A DNA stretch of 64,000 nucleotides from Maricaulis sp017643475 (lineage in GTDB: Bacteria; Pseudomonadota; Alphaproteobacteria; Caulobacterales; Maricaulaceae), in assembly GCF_047123815.1 (NCBI RefSeq), contig NZ_CP138920.1:62001-126000 (forward strand), in the 5' to 3' direction. Below are positions 8,437 to 17,340 of this stretch, in pieces. Within the stretch, counting starts at the first letter, position 1. The number at the start of each line of letters is the position of its first letter. A program made the position numbers and the translations under genes. The notes beneath the pieces are model-generated. The model was not told the DNA's origin. It saw only the letters and a list, made by a program, of their open reading frames with translations, and did no database searches.

Positions 8437-10302
8437 ATGGGCCGTTTGTTGATGGGCGTCGCTTCTGGCGCCCTGCTGATGGGCGCTGGCATCTATTTTT
8501 ACCAGGGCGCGAATGAGGGTGATGCGGGCACACAGGCTGGCCCATCGACCACAAGCAGCGATGCACCGCTGACCGTTGCGGATGCGGAGGCCTTTGTGGA
8601 GGGGGCTGAAGCCGAGTTCCGCGAGTTCGGCGAGTTTGCTGCGCGCACTGCCTGGGTTCAGAACAATTTTATCACTCATGACACCAACTGGTTGCTGCAG
8701 CGCATGGGCGCCCAGTCCACCGCGATGTCCGTGCGGTATGCGACCGAAGCCGGTCAATATGCTGATCTGGATCTTCCCGCTTCGCTCGAGCGAAAATTGA
8801 CAGCGCTTCGGGCCGGCATCACCCTGCCCTCGCCCAATGACCCGGCTGCGGCAGCGCGCATGTCAGAGCTGACCACACGCATGGGCTCGTCCTACTCCTC
8901 CGGCCTGATGGAAATCGACGATGAGATGGTCGATCACAACGAGCTTGAAAACATCATGCGGACCAGCCGCGATCCGGAATTCCTGGCCCATGTCTGGAAT
9001 GGCTGGCGCGAGGCCTATGATCCCGAAGCCATGGCGCAGGACTATTCCGAAATGGTCGAGATCGCCAATCAGGGCGCCCGCGATCTGGGATATGACAATC
9101 TCGCACAGATGTGGCTGTCCAATTACGACATGCCGGCTGACGAGATGGAAGCCGAGGTTGAACGCCTCTGGGGCCAGGTCGCGCCGTTCTACGAGGAACT
9201 TCACTGTCACGTCCGCTCGAACCTGAACGAGCTTTATGGCGACGAGGTTCAGCCTGCCACCGGTGCGATCCGCGCGGACCTCCTGGGGAATATGTGGGCA
9301 CAGGGCTGGGGCTCACTCAGCGATGTCGCCGGTGTGGGTTCGGGTGAATCCGCCTACAATCTCGACGACCTTCTGGTCAACAACGGCTACACGGCCCACC
9401 AGATGGTTGAAGTGGCCGAGACCTTCTTTACGTCACTGGGCCTGGAGCCGCTTCCGGAAACCTTCTGGGAGCGTTCGCTGATCACCCAGCCCCGGGACCG
9501 CCAGGTGGCCTGTCACGCTTCGGCCTGGAACCTCGACAGCGTCGATGATCTGCGTATCAAGATGTGTACGCTCGTCAATGGCACTGATTTCGTGACGGTT
9601 CACCACGAGCTCGGCCACAACTTCTACCAGCGCGCCTATAACCACCAGGACCTCCTGTTCCAGACCGGCGCCAATGACGGTTTCCATGAAGCAATCGGCG
9701 ATTTCATCGCACTTTCCGTGACGCCGGAATATCTGGTCCAGATTGGCCTGCTCAATGAAGCCGACATGCCGGGTGCGGACGCGGATCTGAGCCTGTTGAT
9801 GGATACGGCGCTCGACAAGATTGCCTTCCTGCCCTTCGCGGTAATGATGGACCAGTGGCGCTGGCGCGTGCTGCGTGGCGAGATTCAGCCGGACGAATAT
9901 AACTCTGCCTGGTGGGAGCTCAGAAACAGCTATCAGGGCATCACCCCGCCGGTGGAGCGCCCGGCAGACGCGTTCGACCCGGGTTCAAAATACCACATCG
10001 CCAACAACGTGCCGTATTTGCGTTATTTCCTTAGCCATATCCTGCAATTCCAGTTCCATCAGGCCGCCTGTGAAATGGCGGGCTGGGAAGGCCCGCTGCA
10101 CCGGTGTTCGATCTATGGAAACGAGGAAGTCGGTGAACGCTTCAACGCCATGATGGAGCTGGGCGCATCCCAGCCCTGGCCGGATGCGCTGGAAGCCTTT
10201 ACCGGCACCCGTCAGATGGATGGCTCTGCAATCACGGCCTATTTCCAGCCATTGATGGACCATCTGCGAGAGGAAAACGAAGGTCGTTCCTGCGGCTGGT
10301 AA
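8437..10302 (+). CDS. M2-family peptidyl-dipeptidase (bacterial ACE homologue)
   Basis: 621 residues. An N-terminal membrane anchor or uncleaved signal (LLMGVASGALLMGAGIYFY) places it in the periplasm. The zinc motif is HELGH (His390, Glu391, His394) and the third ligand is Glu418 in HEAIGD, both diagnostic of the angiotensin-converting-enzyme family. The enzyme should release C-terminal dipeptides. The length and the helical N-half (REFGEFAARTAWVQNNFITHDTNWLL) are normal. GAGGGGAACA precedes the ATG. The next gene is another dipeptidyl carboxypeptidase (M3), suggesting that the locus serves peptide scavenging. Confidence 0.95.
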   Translation: MGRLLMGVASGALLMGAGIYFYQGANEGDAGTQAGPSTTSSDAPLTVADAEAFVEGAEAEFREFGEFAARTAWVQNNFITHDTNWLLQRMGAQSTAMSVRYATEAGQYADLDLPASLERKLTALRAGITLPSPNDPAAAARMSELTTRMGSSYSSGLMEIDDEMVDHNELENIMRTSRDPEFLAHVWNGWREAYDPEAMAQDYSEMVEIANQGARDLGYDNLAQMWLSNYDMPADEMEAEVERLWGQVAPFYEELHCHVRSNLNELYGDEVQPATGAIRADLLGNMWAQGWGSLSDVAGVGSGESAYNLDDLLVNNGYTAHQMVEVAETFFTSLGLEPLPETFWERSLITQPRDRQVACHASAWNLDSVDDLRIKMCTLVNGTDFVTVHHELGHNFYQRAYNHQDLLFQTGANDGFHEAIGDFIALSVTPEYLVQIGLLNEADMPGADADLSLLMDTALDKIAFLPFAVMMDQWRWRVLRGEIQPDEYNSAWWELRNSYQGITPPVERPADAFDPGSKYHIANNVPYLRYFLSHILQFQFHQAACEMAGWEGPLHRCSIYGNEEVGERFNAMMELGASQPWPDALEAFTGTRQMDGSAITAYFQPLMDHLREENEGRSCGW

Positions 10303-10458
10303 TCTCTCCGACGCATTAAGATTGAGTCACAGACGGCTCGACACATTGCGCGCGTTATAGTGTAACGTTAGGTTTGCGATCATTTCTCCGATCGGATTCC
10401 GGACCTTGCCAAACGCCGCAATGTGCCGGGCCGTTCGCTTGTCTATTGGGGTGAAACT

Positions 10459-12649
10459 TTGAAACCAGTATTCATGGCTAGCGTCGCCAGCCTGGCGCTC
10501 CTGACCGCTTGCGGCCAGGTCAACACCGGAACCGATGCCGAAACGTCCGCCAATGCGGACGCCAGCAGCGAAGTTGCAGCCGACGTCAATGTCGCCAGCA
10601 ATCCCTTCCTGGAAGACCGGTGGGATACACCGTTCGGCACGCCGCCTTTTGACCGCATTGAAAACGAGCATTTTGCACCGGCATTCGACGCTGGCATTGC
10701 TGAGTCCCGCGCGGAATTCGCTGCCATCGTCGAAAACGCTGACGCTCCGACCTATGAGAACACGATTATCGCCATGGAGCGTCTCGGTTCGTCCCTGTCG
10801 CGTGTGCAGTCAGTCTTCTTCGCGCTTGCCAGCGCACACACCAATGAGACCATCCAGACGCTGTCCCGGGAATATTCCTCGCAATTCTCCGCACTGGGCA
10901 ATGACATCTCCCTGGACGGGCGGCTGTGGGAACGCATCAACACGCTCTACGAGACGCGCGACAGCCTGGGTCTGGATGCAGACCAGATGCGGGTTCTCGA
11001 ACTCTATCACCGTGACTTTGTCCGCGCCGGCGCCCTGCTGAACGACGCCGCCAAGGAACGCCTGGCCGAGCTGAACACTCAGATTTCCGGACTGACGGTC
11101 GCCTATGGCCAGAATCTGCTGGCAGAAAACAATGGCTATGAGCTGGTCATCACCGACGAGGCTGATCTGGCCGGCCTGCCGGATGGGATCCGCGCTGCCG
11201 GTGCCCGCGAAGCTGCTCGCCGTGGATATGAGAACTCCTGGGTCTTCACGACCTCCCGCTCCTCCATCACGCCTTTCCTGACCTTCGCGGAAAACCGAGA
11301 GCTGCGTGAGGATATCTACAACGGCTATGTCATGCGTGGCTTCGCCGGCGGTGACAGCGACAATCAGGAAGAAGCGATCGAGATCGCTCGCCTGCGTGCT
11401 GAACGCGCCGAGTTGCTCGGTTATGCAAATCACGCGTCCTACCAGCTTGAAACACGCATGGCGCAGAACCCGGACAATCTCTCCGATTTCCTCAACCAGA
11501 TCTGGGAGCCGGCCTTGGCCCGCGCACGCGAAGAGCGTGACGACATGCAGGCCATGATCGATGCGGAAGGCGGCGACTTCCAGCTCGCGGCCTGGGACTG
11601 GTGGTATTATTCCGAAAAGGTTCGCCAGGCGCGTTACTCTCTCAATGAGGAAGAGGTTCGCCAGTACTTCGTGCTCGAGAATGTTCGCAATGCTGCGTTC
11701 GAAGTTGCCAACCGTCTCTGGGGCCTGACCTTCCATCCGGTCGAGGACGCGCAGGTCTTCATCGACGGCGTTGAAGTCTGGGAAGTTCGCGAAGCGGACG
11801 GCACCCATGTCGGCGTCTTCTACGGTGACTTCTTCGCCCGCCCGACCAAGCGTGGCGGTGCGTGGATGAACAGCTTCCGCGGGCAGCAGAATATCGATGG
11901 TGAAAACCAGCGCCCGGTCGTAGGCAATTACCTCAACCTCTCGCCGCCGGCAGAAGGTGATCCGGCGCTGATGAGTTTCAACGAGGTCTCCACCCTCTTC
12001 CACGAATTCGGCCACGCCCTGCACGGCCTTCTGTCCGAGCAACGCTATCCGCGCATTTCCGGTGTCACCGGTCCGCGCGACTACACCGAATTCCCAGCCC
12101 AGATCTATGAACACTGGGCGGCCGCTCCGGAAGTCATGCGTGAATTCTTCACCCACGCTGAAACCGGTGAGACCATTCCGGACGAGCTGATGGAACGCCT
12201 GCAGGCAGCAGCCACCTTCAACCAGGGTTTCGCAACCACGGAATACATGGCCGCTTCGCTGCTCGATCTCGCCTGGCACTCGTTGAGCCCGGAGGAGATT
12301 CCGGAAGACGCGCTGGAGTTCGAGACCCGAGTGCTCGATGATATCGGCATGATGGAAGAGATCGCGCCGCGTTATCGCTCGACGTACTTCTCACACATCT
12401 TCGCGGGTGGTTATTCTGCCGGTTATTACGCCTATATCTGGTCAAACCTGCTGGACGCTGACGGATTTATTCCGTTCCGCGAAAAACGGTCTGTATGACG
12501 AGACCTATGCCCAGCGTCTGCGCGAGAACGTCTATGGCGCCGGCGGCATCCGCCCAGCCCTGGATCTCTACGTCTCTTTCCGCGGTCAGGAACCAACCAT
12601 CGAGCCGCTGCTCGAAGGTCGTGGTCTGATCGAGAGCGAAAGCGAGTAA
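10459..12649 (+). pseudogene. dcp: M3-family peptidyl-dipeptidase (Dcp-like) lipoprotein gene with a frameshift near its 3' end
   Basis: A lipoprotein signal (MKPVFMASVASLALLTAC) begins at TTG 10459 behind GGGGTGA; ATG 10423 is a possible but poorer start. The M3 zinc motif is HEFGH at about residues 515-519 in TLFHEFGHALHGLLS. The frame closes prematurely after FIPFREKRSV. Removing one A from the A5 run at 12482-12486 restores FIPFRENGLYDETYAQRL and a normal C-terminus ending at 12649, giving about 729 aa, the usual Dcp length. The break leaves the protein about 50 residues short, losing the last helices of the fold. A homopolymer lesion of this kind may be a sequencing error, so the true gene could be intact. 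Confidence 0.85.
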
Positions 12650-12673
12650 GCTGTCACCGCTATCCGAGAAAAG

Positions 12674-12702
12674 CCCCGGTTCATCGAGCCGGGGTTTTTT
12701 TT
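12674..12702 (+). terminator. Rho-independent terminator after the M3 peptidase gene
   Basis: A 9-bp stem CCCCGGTTC / GAGCCGGGG with one G-U pair and a 3-nt loop is followed by eight T (12695-12702). It begins 24 bp after the peptidase stop codon. The convergent HupE gene ends at 12704, so the T run abuts its stop codon. Confidence 0.93.
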
Positions 12703-12703
12703 A

Positions 12704-13465
12704 TTATCCGCCGAGAAAGACGCGCTCGATGGTCCACCAGATGGCCATCAATGCGATGGCACCGTTGGCGCCGCGAACCAGCCAGCTGCGATACCAGTCC
12801 TGTTCGAAAAACCAACGCAGGGCAAAATACATTGCTGCGATGATGGTCAGCTGTCCCAGTTCAACCCCGACGTTGAAACTCACCAGCGCGGGAACCAGCG
12901 CACTTCCAGGCAATCCGAGCTCAGATAACACGCCGGCAAAACCCAGCCCGTGAAACAGCCCGAAGCCGAAGACCACCAAGGGGCGCCATTTCTGCATGTC
13001 CTTGAAAAGAATGTTCTCGACAGCCACAAAAGCTATCGAAAGCGCGATGATCGGCTCGACGATTTGGCCCGGCACGACAATCAGTCCTGAAATCGCCAAC
13101 CCCAACGTGATCGTATGCGCGATCGTGAAGCTCGAAACCTGCAGCACCAGCGGTTTCAGACGTGTAGAGGCGAAAAACAGCGCGCACACGAACAAGATAT
13201 GATCCAACCCCTTGGGGAGGATGTGCTCAAACCCCAGCTTCACGTAAAGCGCTATCGTCTCCCACAGGCCGCGTTCCAGCGTGACGTCGAAACCCAGTGC
13301 GGCTTCTCCAGAAGGCAACTCGCTGTCCATGCTTTCCAGTGCCGCACAGAGATCCGGGTCCAGCCGACAGATTTCGTCATCGGGGTGCGCCCAGGCAGTT
13401 GCCGCGCCCAGCACCATCAGTCCAAGCATCAGAACGAGGGAGCTGAGCACAAAAATTCTTGGCAT
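12704..13465 (-). CDS. HupE/UreJ-family membrane protein (paralogue 1, with signal peptide)
   Basis: 253 residues. A cleavable signal (LVLMLGLMVLGAATAWA) leads to a short periplasmic acidic region (HPDDEICRLDPDLC), then the HupE/UreJ_2 membrane domain of about six helices (YVKLGFEHILPKGLDHILFVCALFF; HTITLGLAISG; FGLFHGLGFAGVLSELGLPG; SFNVGVELGQL; final WWTIERVFLGG). Family members are candidate metal (Ni/Co) transporters or accessory proteins of uncertain function; no urease or hydrogenase genes are in view. The repeated H-G motifs (FEHILPKGLDH, LFHGLGF) are candidate metal sites. A paralogue sits 2.4 kb away on the other side of the TetR-desaturase pair. Confidence 0.85.
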   Translation of the reverse strand: MPRIFVLSSLVLMLGLMVLGAATAWAHPDDEICRLDPDLCAALESMDSELPSGEAALGFDVTLERGLWETIALYVKLGFEHILPKGLDHILFVCALFFASTRLKPLVLQVSSFTIAHTITLGLAISGLIVVPGQIVEPIIALSIAFVAVENILFKDMQKWRPLVVFGFGLFHGLGFAGVLSELGLPGSALVPALVSFNVGVELGQLTIIAAMYFALRWFFEQDWYRSWLVRGANGAIALMAIWWTIERVFLGG

Positions 13466-13698
13466 TCATGCCTCCGAAGGGTGGTCGCGCGCCGCCGAAG
13501 CGCGGTGGAAACTCCGCGTTACCTTATAACGGGAGCACAGTTATTTGGAGTATCCACTACACTTGGGGATGCCGCTGCCGGAACCATTCGAAACCAAAGC
13601 AAGCAGCGGAAAATTATACGAAAACCGACCCTGCTGGCTTTCGTTCACTAGAACGCCTCGACGAGTTGCTCAAATTTAATGTGACCCAACAACATCAA

Positions 13699-13718
13699 AT
13701 GAGACATGATTGTCTCAT
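13699..13718. promoter_or_regulatory. Perfect inverted repeat over the TetR start codon (probable autoregulatory operator)
   Basis: Half-sites ATGAGACA and TGTCTCAT are exact reverse complements separated by TGAT. The right arm runs into the ATG at 13717. Size and symmetry match TetR-family operators, and the position would let the repressor block its own operon. No Shine-Dalgarno sequence precedes this ATG. Confidence 0.6.
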
Positions 13719-14274
13719 GAATGATCCAATCAGACCCACCGCCAAAAATGCTATTATGGAAGCCGGTTTTCGACTTTTGTCAGCCGAGCCATCAAGCTCT
13801 CTGTCCCGCATCGCTGAACACGCCGGTGTCGGGAGAGCCACATTGCACCGTCACTTTACTTGCAGGGACGAGCTTCTGCGGGAGCTTGCCATGCGCGCTT
13901 ATGAAGAGATGGACGAGGCTGCGGAAAGCGCGGCAGAACACGCGCCTAGCTATTCTGCCGCTCTCAAGAATATTCTGGACGCCCTCATCCCTCTCGGTGA
14001 TCGCCACGGCTTTCTCGCACATTTTGGGCTCGAGGATGATGCAGAGCTGAAAAATGAAATTGCGCGCCAGGCTGAGGAAACGCGCGATCTGATCGACGCG
14101 GCTCGCGGGGAAGGACTGTTCGACCCTGCCATTCCAACAAGCTGGATCGAGCGCATGTACGACGCCGCGATCATGGCCGGCTGGGAAAGCATGCGTGCCG
14201 AGGAAACAACCCTGAACCAGGCCAGCGAACTCGCCTGGAACAGCCTCATCAAGGGTGTAGGAGCGAAATCATGA
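13717..14274 (+). CDS. TetR/AcrR-family transcriptional regulator
   Basis: 185 residues. The N-terminal three-helix DNA-binding domain is clear (AIMEAGFRLLSA ... SLSRIAEHAGVGRATLHRHFTCRDELLRELA), with recognition helix GVGRATLHRHF. The C-terminal helical ligand and dimer domain is not recognisable by ligand. ATG 13717 is chosen from the domain start; an in-frame ATG at 13699 is possible. Neither has a ribosome-binding site, so a leaderless transcript is plausible. It overlaps the downstream desaturase gene by ATGA, so the repressor probably controls that enzyme as well as itself. Confidence 0.88.
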   Translation: MNDPIRPTAKNAIMEAGFRLLSAEPSSSLSRIAEHAGVGRATLHRHFTCRDELLRELAMRAYEEMDEAAESAAEHAPSYSAALKNILDALIPLGDRHGFLAHFGLEDDAELKNEIARQAEETRDLIDAARGEGLFDPAIPTSWIERMYDAAIMAGWESMRAEETTLNQASELAWNSLIKGVGAKS

Positions 14275-15155
14275 ACGGTGATGCAATTGAGTATCTGGGC
14301 AGCCAAATTGATGATGCTTTCTTCCTTCTCGGCGCAGCCATCCTGCTGATCGAGCTGGTGACCGGTGTCTTCACGAAGAAGATGACCGGCCGGACCCTGC
14401 TGGACATGATCGCCAATATCTCGACCCAGATTCCCTATCTGGCCTTCGAAATATTCGCTATGGGATTTGTGTATCTCGGCTTTGTCGCCATCAATGCGAA
14501 CTTCGTCAGCTGGGATATTCCAGTGACGCTATGGAGCGTGGTTCTCGCGCTCCTGGTCGCCGACTTCACCTATTATTGGGAACACCGAATGGCGCATGAA
14601 ATCCGTCTGTTGTGGACCCAGCATGCCGTGCATCACTCTTCTCGCTTCATGAACATCAGCGTGGCGATCCGCTTCGGGCCGTTTGAGAGCCTGACATCAG
14701 CGATCTTCCATCTGCCCATGCTGTTCATGGGCTTTCATCCAGGCGTCGTCTTCTTCTCGATCGTCGTGGTGCAGGCCTATCAGACCTGGATCCACACCGA
14801 ATTGGTCGGCAAGCTGGGCGTGCTGGACGGCATCCTGAACACACCCGCCAATCACCGGGTCCACCACGGCTGTGACGACAAGTATATCGACAGGAATTAC
14901 GGCGGCATCCTGATCATCTGGGACCGCATCTTCGGCACCTATCAGCGCGAAGAGGAAACCCCGCACTACGGCCTGGCGCGCGACTTTAACAGCGTCAATC
15001 CGCTGGCCGTCTGGTTCTCGGAACTTCCGGGCCTCTTCAGGGACCTCGGCTCGGCCCGCAATGCCGGAGAATGGTGGGGGTATCTTTCGAAGCGACCCGG
15101 ATGGGCGCCTGAAAATGGCTCTGCCAAGCGTCAGATGGAAGGGCCGGCTGAATAG
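14271..15155 (+). CDS. Sterol desaturase / fatty-acid hydroxylase family di-iron membrane enzyme
   Basis: 294 residues with four to five hydrophobic segments and the histidine clusters of the family: HRMAH, HAVHHSS and HRVHHG. These bind a di-iron centre that hydroxylates or desaturates a lipid or cleaves an alkyl ether. The substrate cannot be told: C-5 sterol desaturase, carotenoid hydroxylase and alkylglycerol monooxygenase all share this scaffold. The start overlaps the TetR stop (ATGA), so expression is likely to respond to that repressor's ligand. The stop codon lies 9 bp from the convergent HupE paralogue. Confidence 0.9.
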   Translation: MNGDAIEYLGSQIDDAFFLLGAAILLIELVTGVFTKKMTGRTLLDMIANISTQIPYLAFEIFAMGFVYLGFVAINANFVSWDIPVTLWSVVLALLVADFTYYWEHRMAHEIRLLWTQHAVHHSSRFMNISVAIRFGPFESLTSAIFHLPMLFMGFHPGVVFFSIVVVQAYQTWIHTELVGKLGVLDGILNTPANHRVHHGCDDKYIDRNYGGILIIWDRIFGTYQREEETPHYGLARDFNSVNPLAVWFSELPGLFRDLGSARNAGEWWGYLSKRPGWAPENGSAKRQMEGPAE

Positions 15156-15164
15156 CCGGCTCCC

Positions 15165-15749
15165 CTAGCCTCCCAGAAACACGCGTTCGATCGTCCACCA
15201 CAGCGCCATCAGCGCGATGAGACCAGTGCCCCCCAGACGGAGATAATTATAGGCAGGCTTCTCGCGCCACCAGAACACGGCGATCCACGCCATGGCCAGG
15301 ATCGACAATTGCCCCAGCTCAACCCCGACATTGAAGCTGATAAGCGCGGCTGCCAGATCGCCTTCCGGCAAGCCCAGCTCACCCAATACGCCCGCGAACC
15401 CCAAGCCGTGAAAGAGCCCGAAGGCGAAAACCAGCGCGGGGCGCCATTTCTGGACATCCTTGAAGACGATGTTCTCGATCGCCACGAAGGCGATGGACAG
15501 CGCGATTATCGGCTCGACTATACTGCCCGGTAGGCTGACATGGCCCAACGTGGCCAGAGCCAGCGTGATCGTGTGGGCCAGGGTGAAAGCGGAGACCTGC
15601 CAGATCAGGTCCTTCCATTTTGATGATGCCAGAAAAAGCGCCAGGACAAAAAGAATATGGTCCAGGCCCAGCGGCAGGATGTGCTCGTAACCCAGGTTGA
15701 GATAAAGCCAAATCACGTCCCAAACAGTCTGTTCCACAGCATCCAGCAT
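15165..15749 (-). CDS. HupE/UreJ-family membrane protein (paralogue 2, no signal peptide)
   Basis: 194 residues from ATG 15749, which is preceded by GGGGTGA; an ATG at 15791 adds 14 residues without a ribosome-binding site. It matches the membrane half of the 12704-13465 protein closely (LNLGYEHILPLGLDHILFVLALFLAS; SIVEPIIALSIAFVAIEN; FGLFHGLGFAGVLGELGLP; identical ending WWTIERVFLGG) but lacks the signal peptide and the acidic periplasmic segment. It is divergent from kynA. Metal transport or metalloenzyme maturation is the family guess only. Confidence 0.83.
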   Translation of the reverse strand: MLDAVEQTVWDVIWLYLNLGYEHILPLGLDHILFVLALFLASSKWKDLIWQVSAFTLAHTITLALATLGHVSLPGSIVEPIIALSIAFVAIENIVFKDVQKWRPALVFAFGLFHGLGFAGVLGELGLPEGDLAAALISFNVGVELGQLSILAMAWIAVFWWREKPAYNYLRLGGTGLIALMALWWTIERVFLGG

Positions 15750-15801
15750 AGCACTCACCCCTGATCGCGCTTGACGGATCGATGTCATCACGCGAAATTA
15801 T

Positions 15802-15813
15802 TTTAGTTCTAAA
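15802..15813. promoter_or_regulatory. AT-rich palindrome in the kynA/HupE divergent promoter region
   Basis: TTTAG-TT-CTAAA is an exact inverted repeat inside an AT-only stretch (15797-15817, broken by one G and one C), which stands out in this GC-rich region. It lies 41 bp upstream of the kynA ATG. It is a candidate binding site for the MarR regulator encoded in the same operon (23713-24198). Confidence 0.4.
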
Positions 15814-15854
15814 TTATCTCCGACTCGCACTCCGGCGATGTCGATTTCGCAGGC

Positions 15855-16709
15855 ATGAATATGACCGACACCTTCTCCTCGCAAGTCGATGTCTCTGATG
15901 AAGATATTCATTGGGATTTCAAGGACGACATGTCCTACGGCAAGTATCTCCGTCTGGACACCATCCTGTCCCAGCAGGAGTTGCTGACCGGCGAGCATGA
16001 CGAGATGTTGTTCATCGTCATCCACCAGGTCGCCGAATTGTGGATGAAGCTGGTGATCCACGAGATTGAGGCTGCCTCCCGCCGTATTGCGCAGAACGAG
16101 GTCGGACCGGCGCTGAAGATGCTGACGCGGGTGTCGCGCACCCAGGAACAACTGATCGAGGCCTGGTCGGTTCTGGCGACCATGACCCCTGCTGATTACC
16201 TGGTTTTCCGCGACAAGCTGGGCCACAGCTCGGGTTTCCAGTCCTATCAATATCGCACAATCGAATTCCGCCTGGGCAACAAGAACGCCGCCATGGCGCG
16301 CGTGCACAAGGATAATCCGGTTGCCCACGCCATGGTCACCGAAGCACTGACCAAGCCCAGCATCTGGGATGAGACGCTCGCCTTCCTCGCCCGCAAGGGA
16401 TACGAGGTTCCGAAGGACCGGCTGGAGCGTGACTGGAGCGAAGCCTACGAGGCGAGCGAACAGGTCGAGGCGGTCTGGCGCGAGATCTACGCTAACAGCG
16501 AGAAACACTGGGAAGCCTATGAACTCGGCGAGAAACTCGTCGACGTCGAGCACAAGTTCCAGCAATGGCGTTTCAATCACATGAAAACTGTCGAGCGTAT
16601 CATCGGCTTCCGCAAGGGCACTGGCGGCACAGCCGGTGTGGGCTATCTGGTCAGGGCCCTGGATCTTCGTTTCTTCCCGGAAATCTGGACCGTGCGGACG
16701 CTGCTCTGA
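15855..16709 (+). CDS. kynA: Tryptophan 2,3-dioxygenase
   Basis: Opens the tryptophan pyrrole ring with O2 to give N-formylkynurenine. The 284-residue length is that of bacterial enzymes. Family blocks are present in order: MSYGKYLRLDTILSQQ, HDEMLFIVIHQVAELWMKL (substrate pocket), FQSYQYRTIEFRLGNKN, and near the C-terminus FNHMKTVERIIGFRKGTGG, which holds the haem-ligating His and the substrate loop. The start ATG 15855 has an AGG nearby; an ATG two codons later is equally possible. It is the first gene of the long tryptophan/anthranilate run and is followed after 3 bp by kynB. Confidence 0.97.
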   Translation: MNMTDTFSSQVDVSDEDIHWDFKDDMSYGKYLRLDTILSQQELLTGEHDEMLFIVIHQVAELWMKLVIHEIEAASRRIAQNEVGPALKMLTRVSRTQEQLIEAWSVLATMTPADYLVFRDKLGHSSGFQSYQYRTIEFRLGNKNAAMARVHKDNPVAHAMVTEALTKPSIWDETLAFLARKGYEVPKDRLERDWSEAYEASEQVEAVWREIYANSEKHWEAYELGEKLVDVEHKFQQWRFNHMKTVERIIGFRKGTGGTAGVGYLVRALDLRFFPEIWTVRTLL

Positions 16710-16712
16710 TCC

Positions 16713-17339
16713 ATGAAACATCTCTGGGACATATCACAACCGCTCCGCGCCGAGCTGCCTGTCTGGCCCGGTGACACCGCTTTCCAACGCGAAGACAACT
16801 GGGTGATTTCCGACGAGTGCCCCGTCAAGGTCTCCCGCCTGACCCTGTCCACGCACTCCGGTGCCCATGCGGATGCGCCGGAGCATTATGACCGTGATGG
16901 CACAGATATCGCCTCGGTTTCGCTGGAGCCCTACCTGGGGGAATGTGTGCTGGTCACCGCGGGCGGTTCCGGTGTCGATGTGACGCCAGACGATGTTGAC
17001 TGGGACAAGATCGGCGCCCATGCACGGGTTCTGGTGCGAACTTATGAGTATTTCCCGCACGACAGCTGGGACAGTGATTTCCGTGCCATCAATGCGTCAA
17101 CAGTCGAACGACTGGCTGCTGCCGGCTGCAAGCTGATCGGCACCGACGCTGCCTCGCTTGATCCGGAAACATCCAAGACGCTCGACGCGCATCACGCTGT
17201 CAAACGGCATGACATGCGCATTCTGGAAGGCCTCGTCTTCGACGGCGTACCGGACGGACGATACGAGCTGATCGCCCTGCCCCTGCCCATCATCAATGCG
17301 GACGCCTCGCCCGTTCGCGCGATTTTGAGAGAACTCTGA
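16713..17339 (+). CDS. kynB: Kynurenine formamidase (arylformamidase)
   Basis: Hydrolyses N-formylkynurenine to kynurenine and formate. The protein is a 208-residue member of the cyclase/KynB family. It shows the metal-binding motif HSGAHADAPEHY at about residues 46-57, the N-terminal DISQPLRAELPVWPGD, and the second metal region LIGTDAASLDP and LEGLVFDGVPDGRYELIALPL. It lies between kynA (3-bp gap) and kynU (1-bp gap), so its role is fixed by context as well as sequence. Confidence 0.97.
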   Translation: MKHLWDISQPLRAELPVWPGDTAFQREDNWVISDECPVKVSRLTLSTHSGAHADAPEHYDRDGTDIASVSLEPYLGECVLVTAGGSGVDVTPDDVDWDKIGAHARVLVRTYEYFPHDSWDSDFRAINASTVERLAAAGCKLIGTDAASLDPETSKTLDAHHAVKRHDMRILEGLVFDGVPDGRYELIALPLPIINADASPVRAILREL

Positions 17340-17340
17340 G

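Noticed and set aside
10810..12279. 489-codon open frame on the minus strand inside the M3 peptidase gene
   Set aside because: It lies wholly antisense to a clear metallopeptidase; long antisense frames are expected in GC-rich DNA and the product resembles nothing.
15798..16721. 307-codon minus-strand frame covering kynA
   Set aside because: Antisense shadow of tryptophan 2,3-dioxygenase, which has full family motifs on the plus strand.
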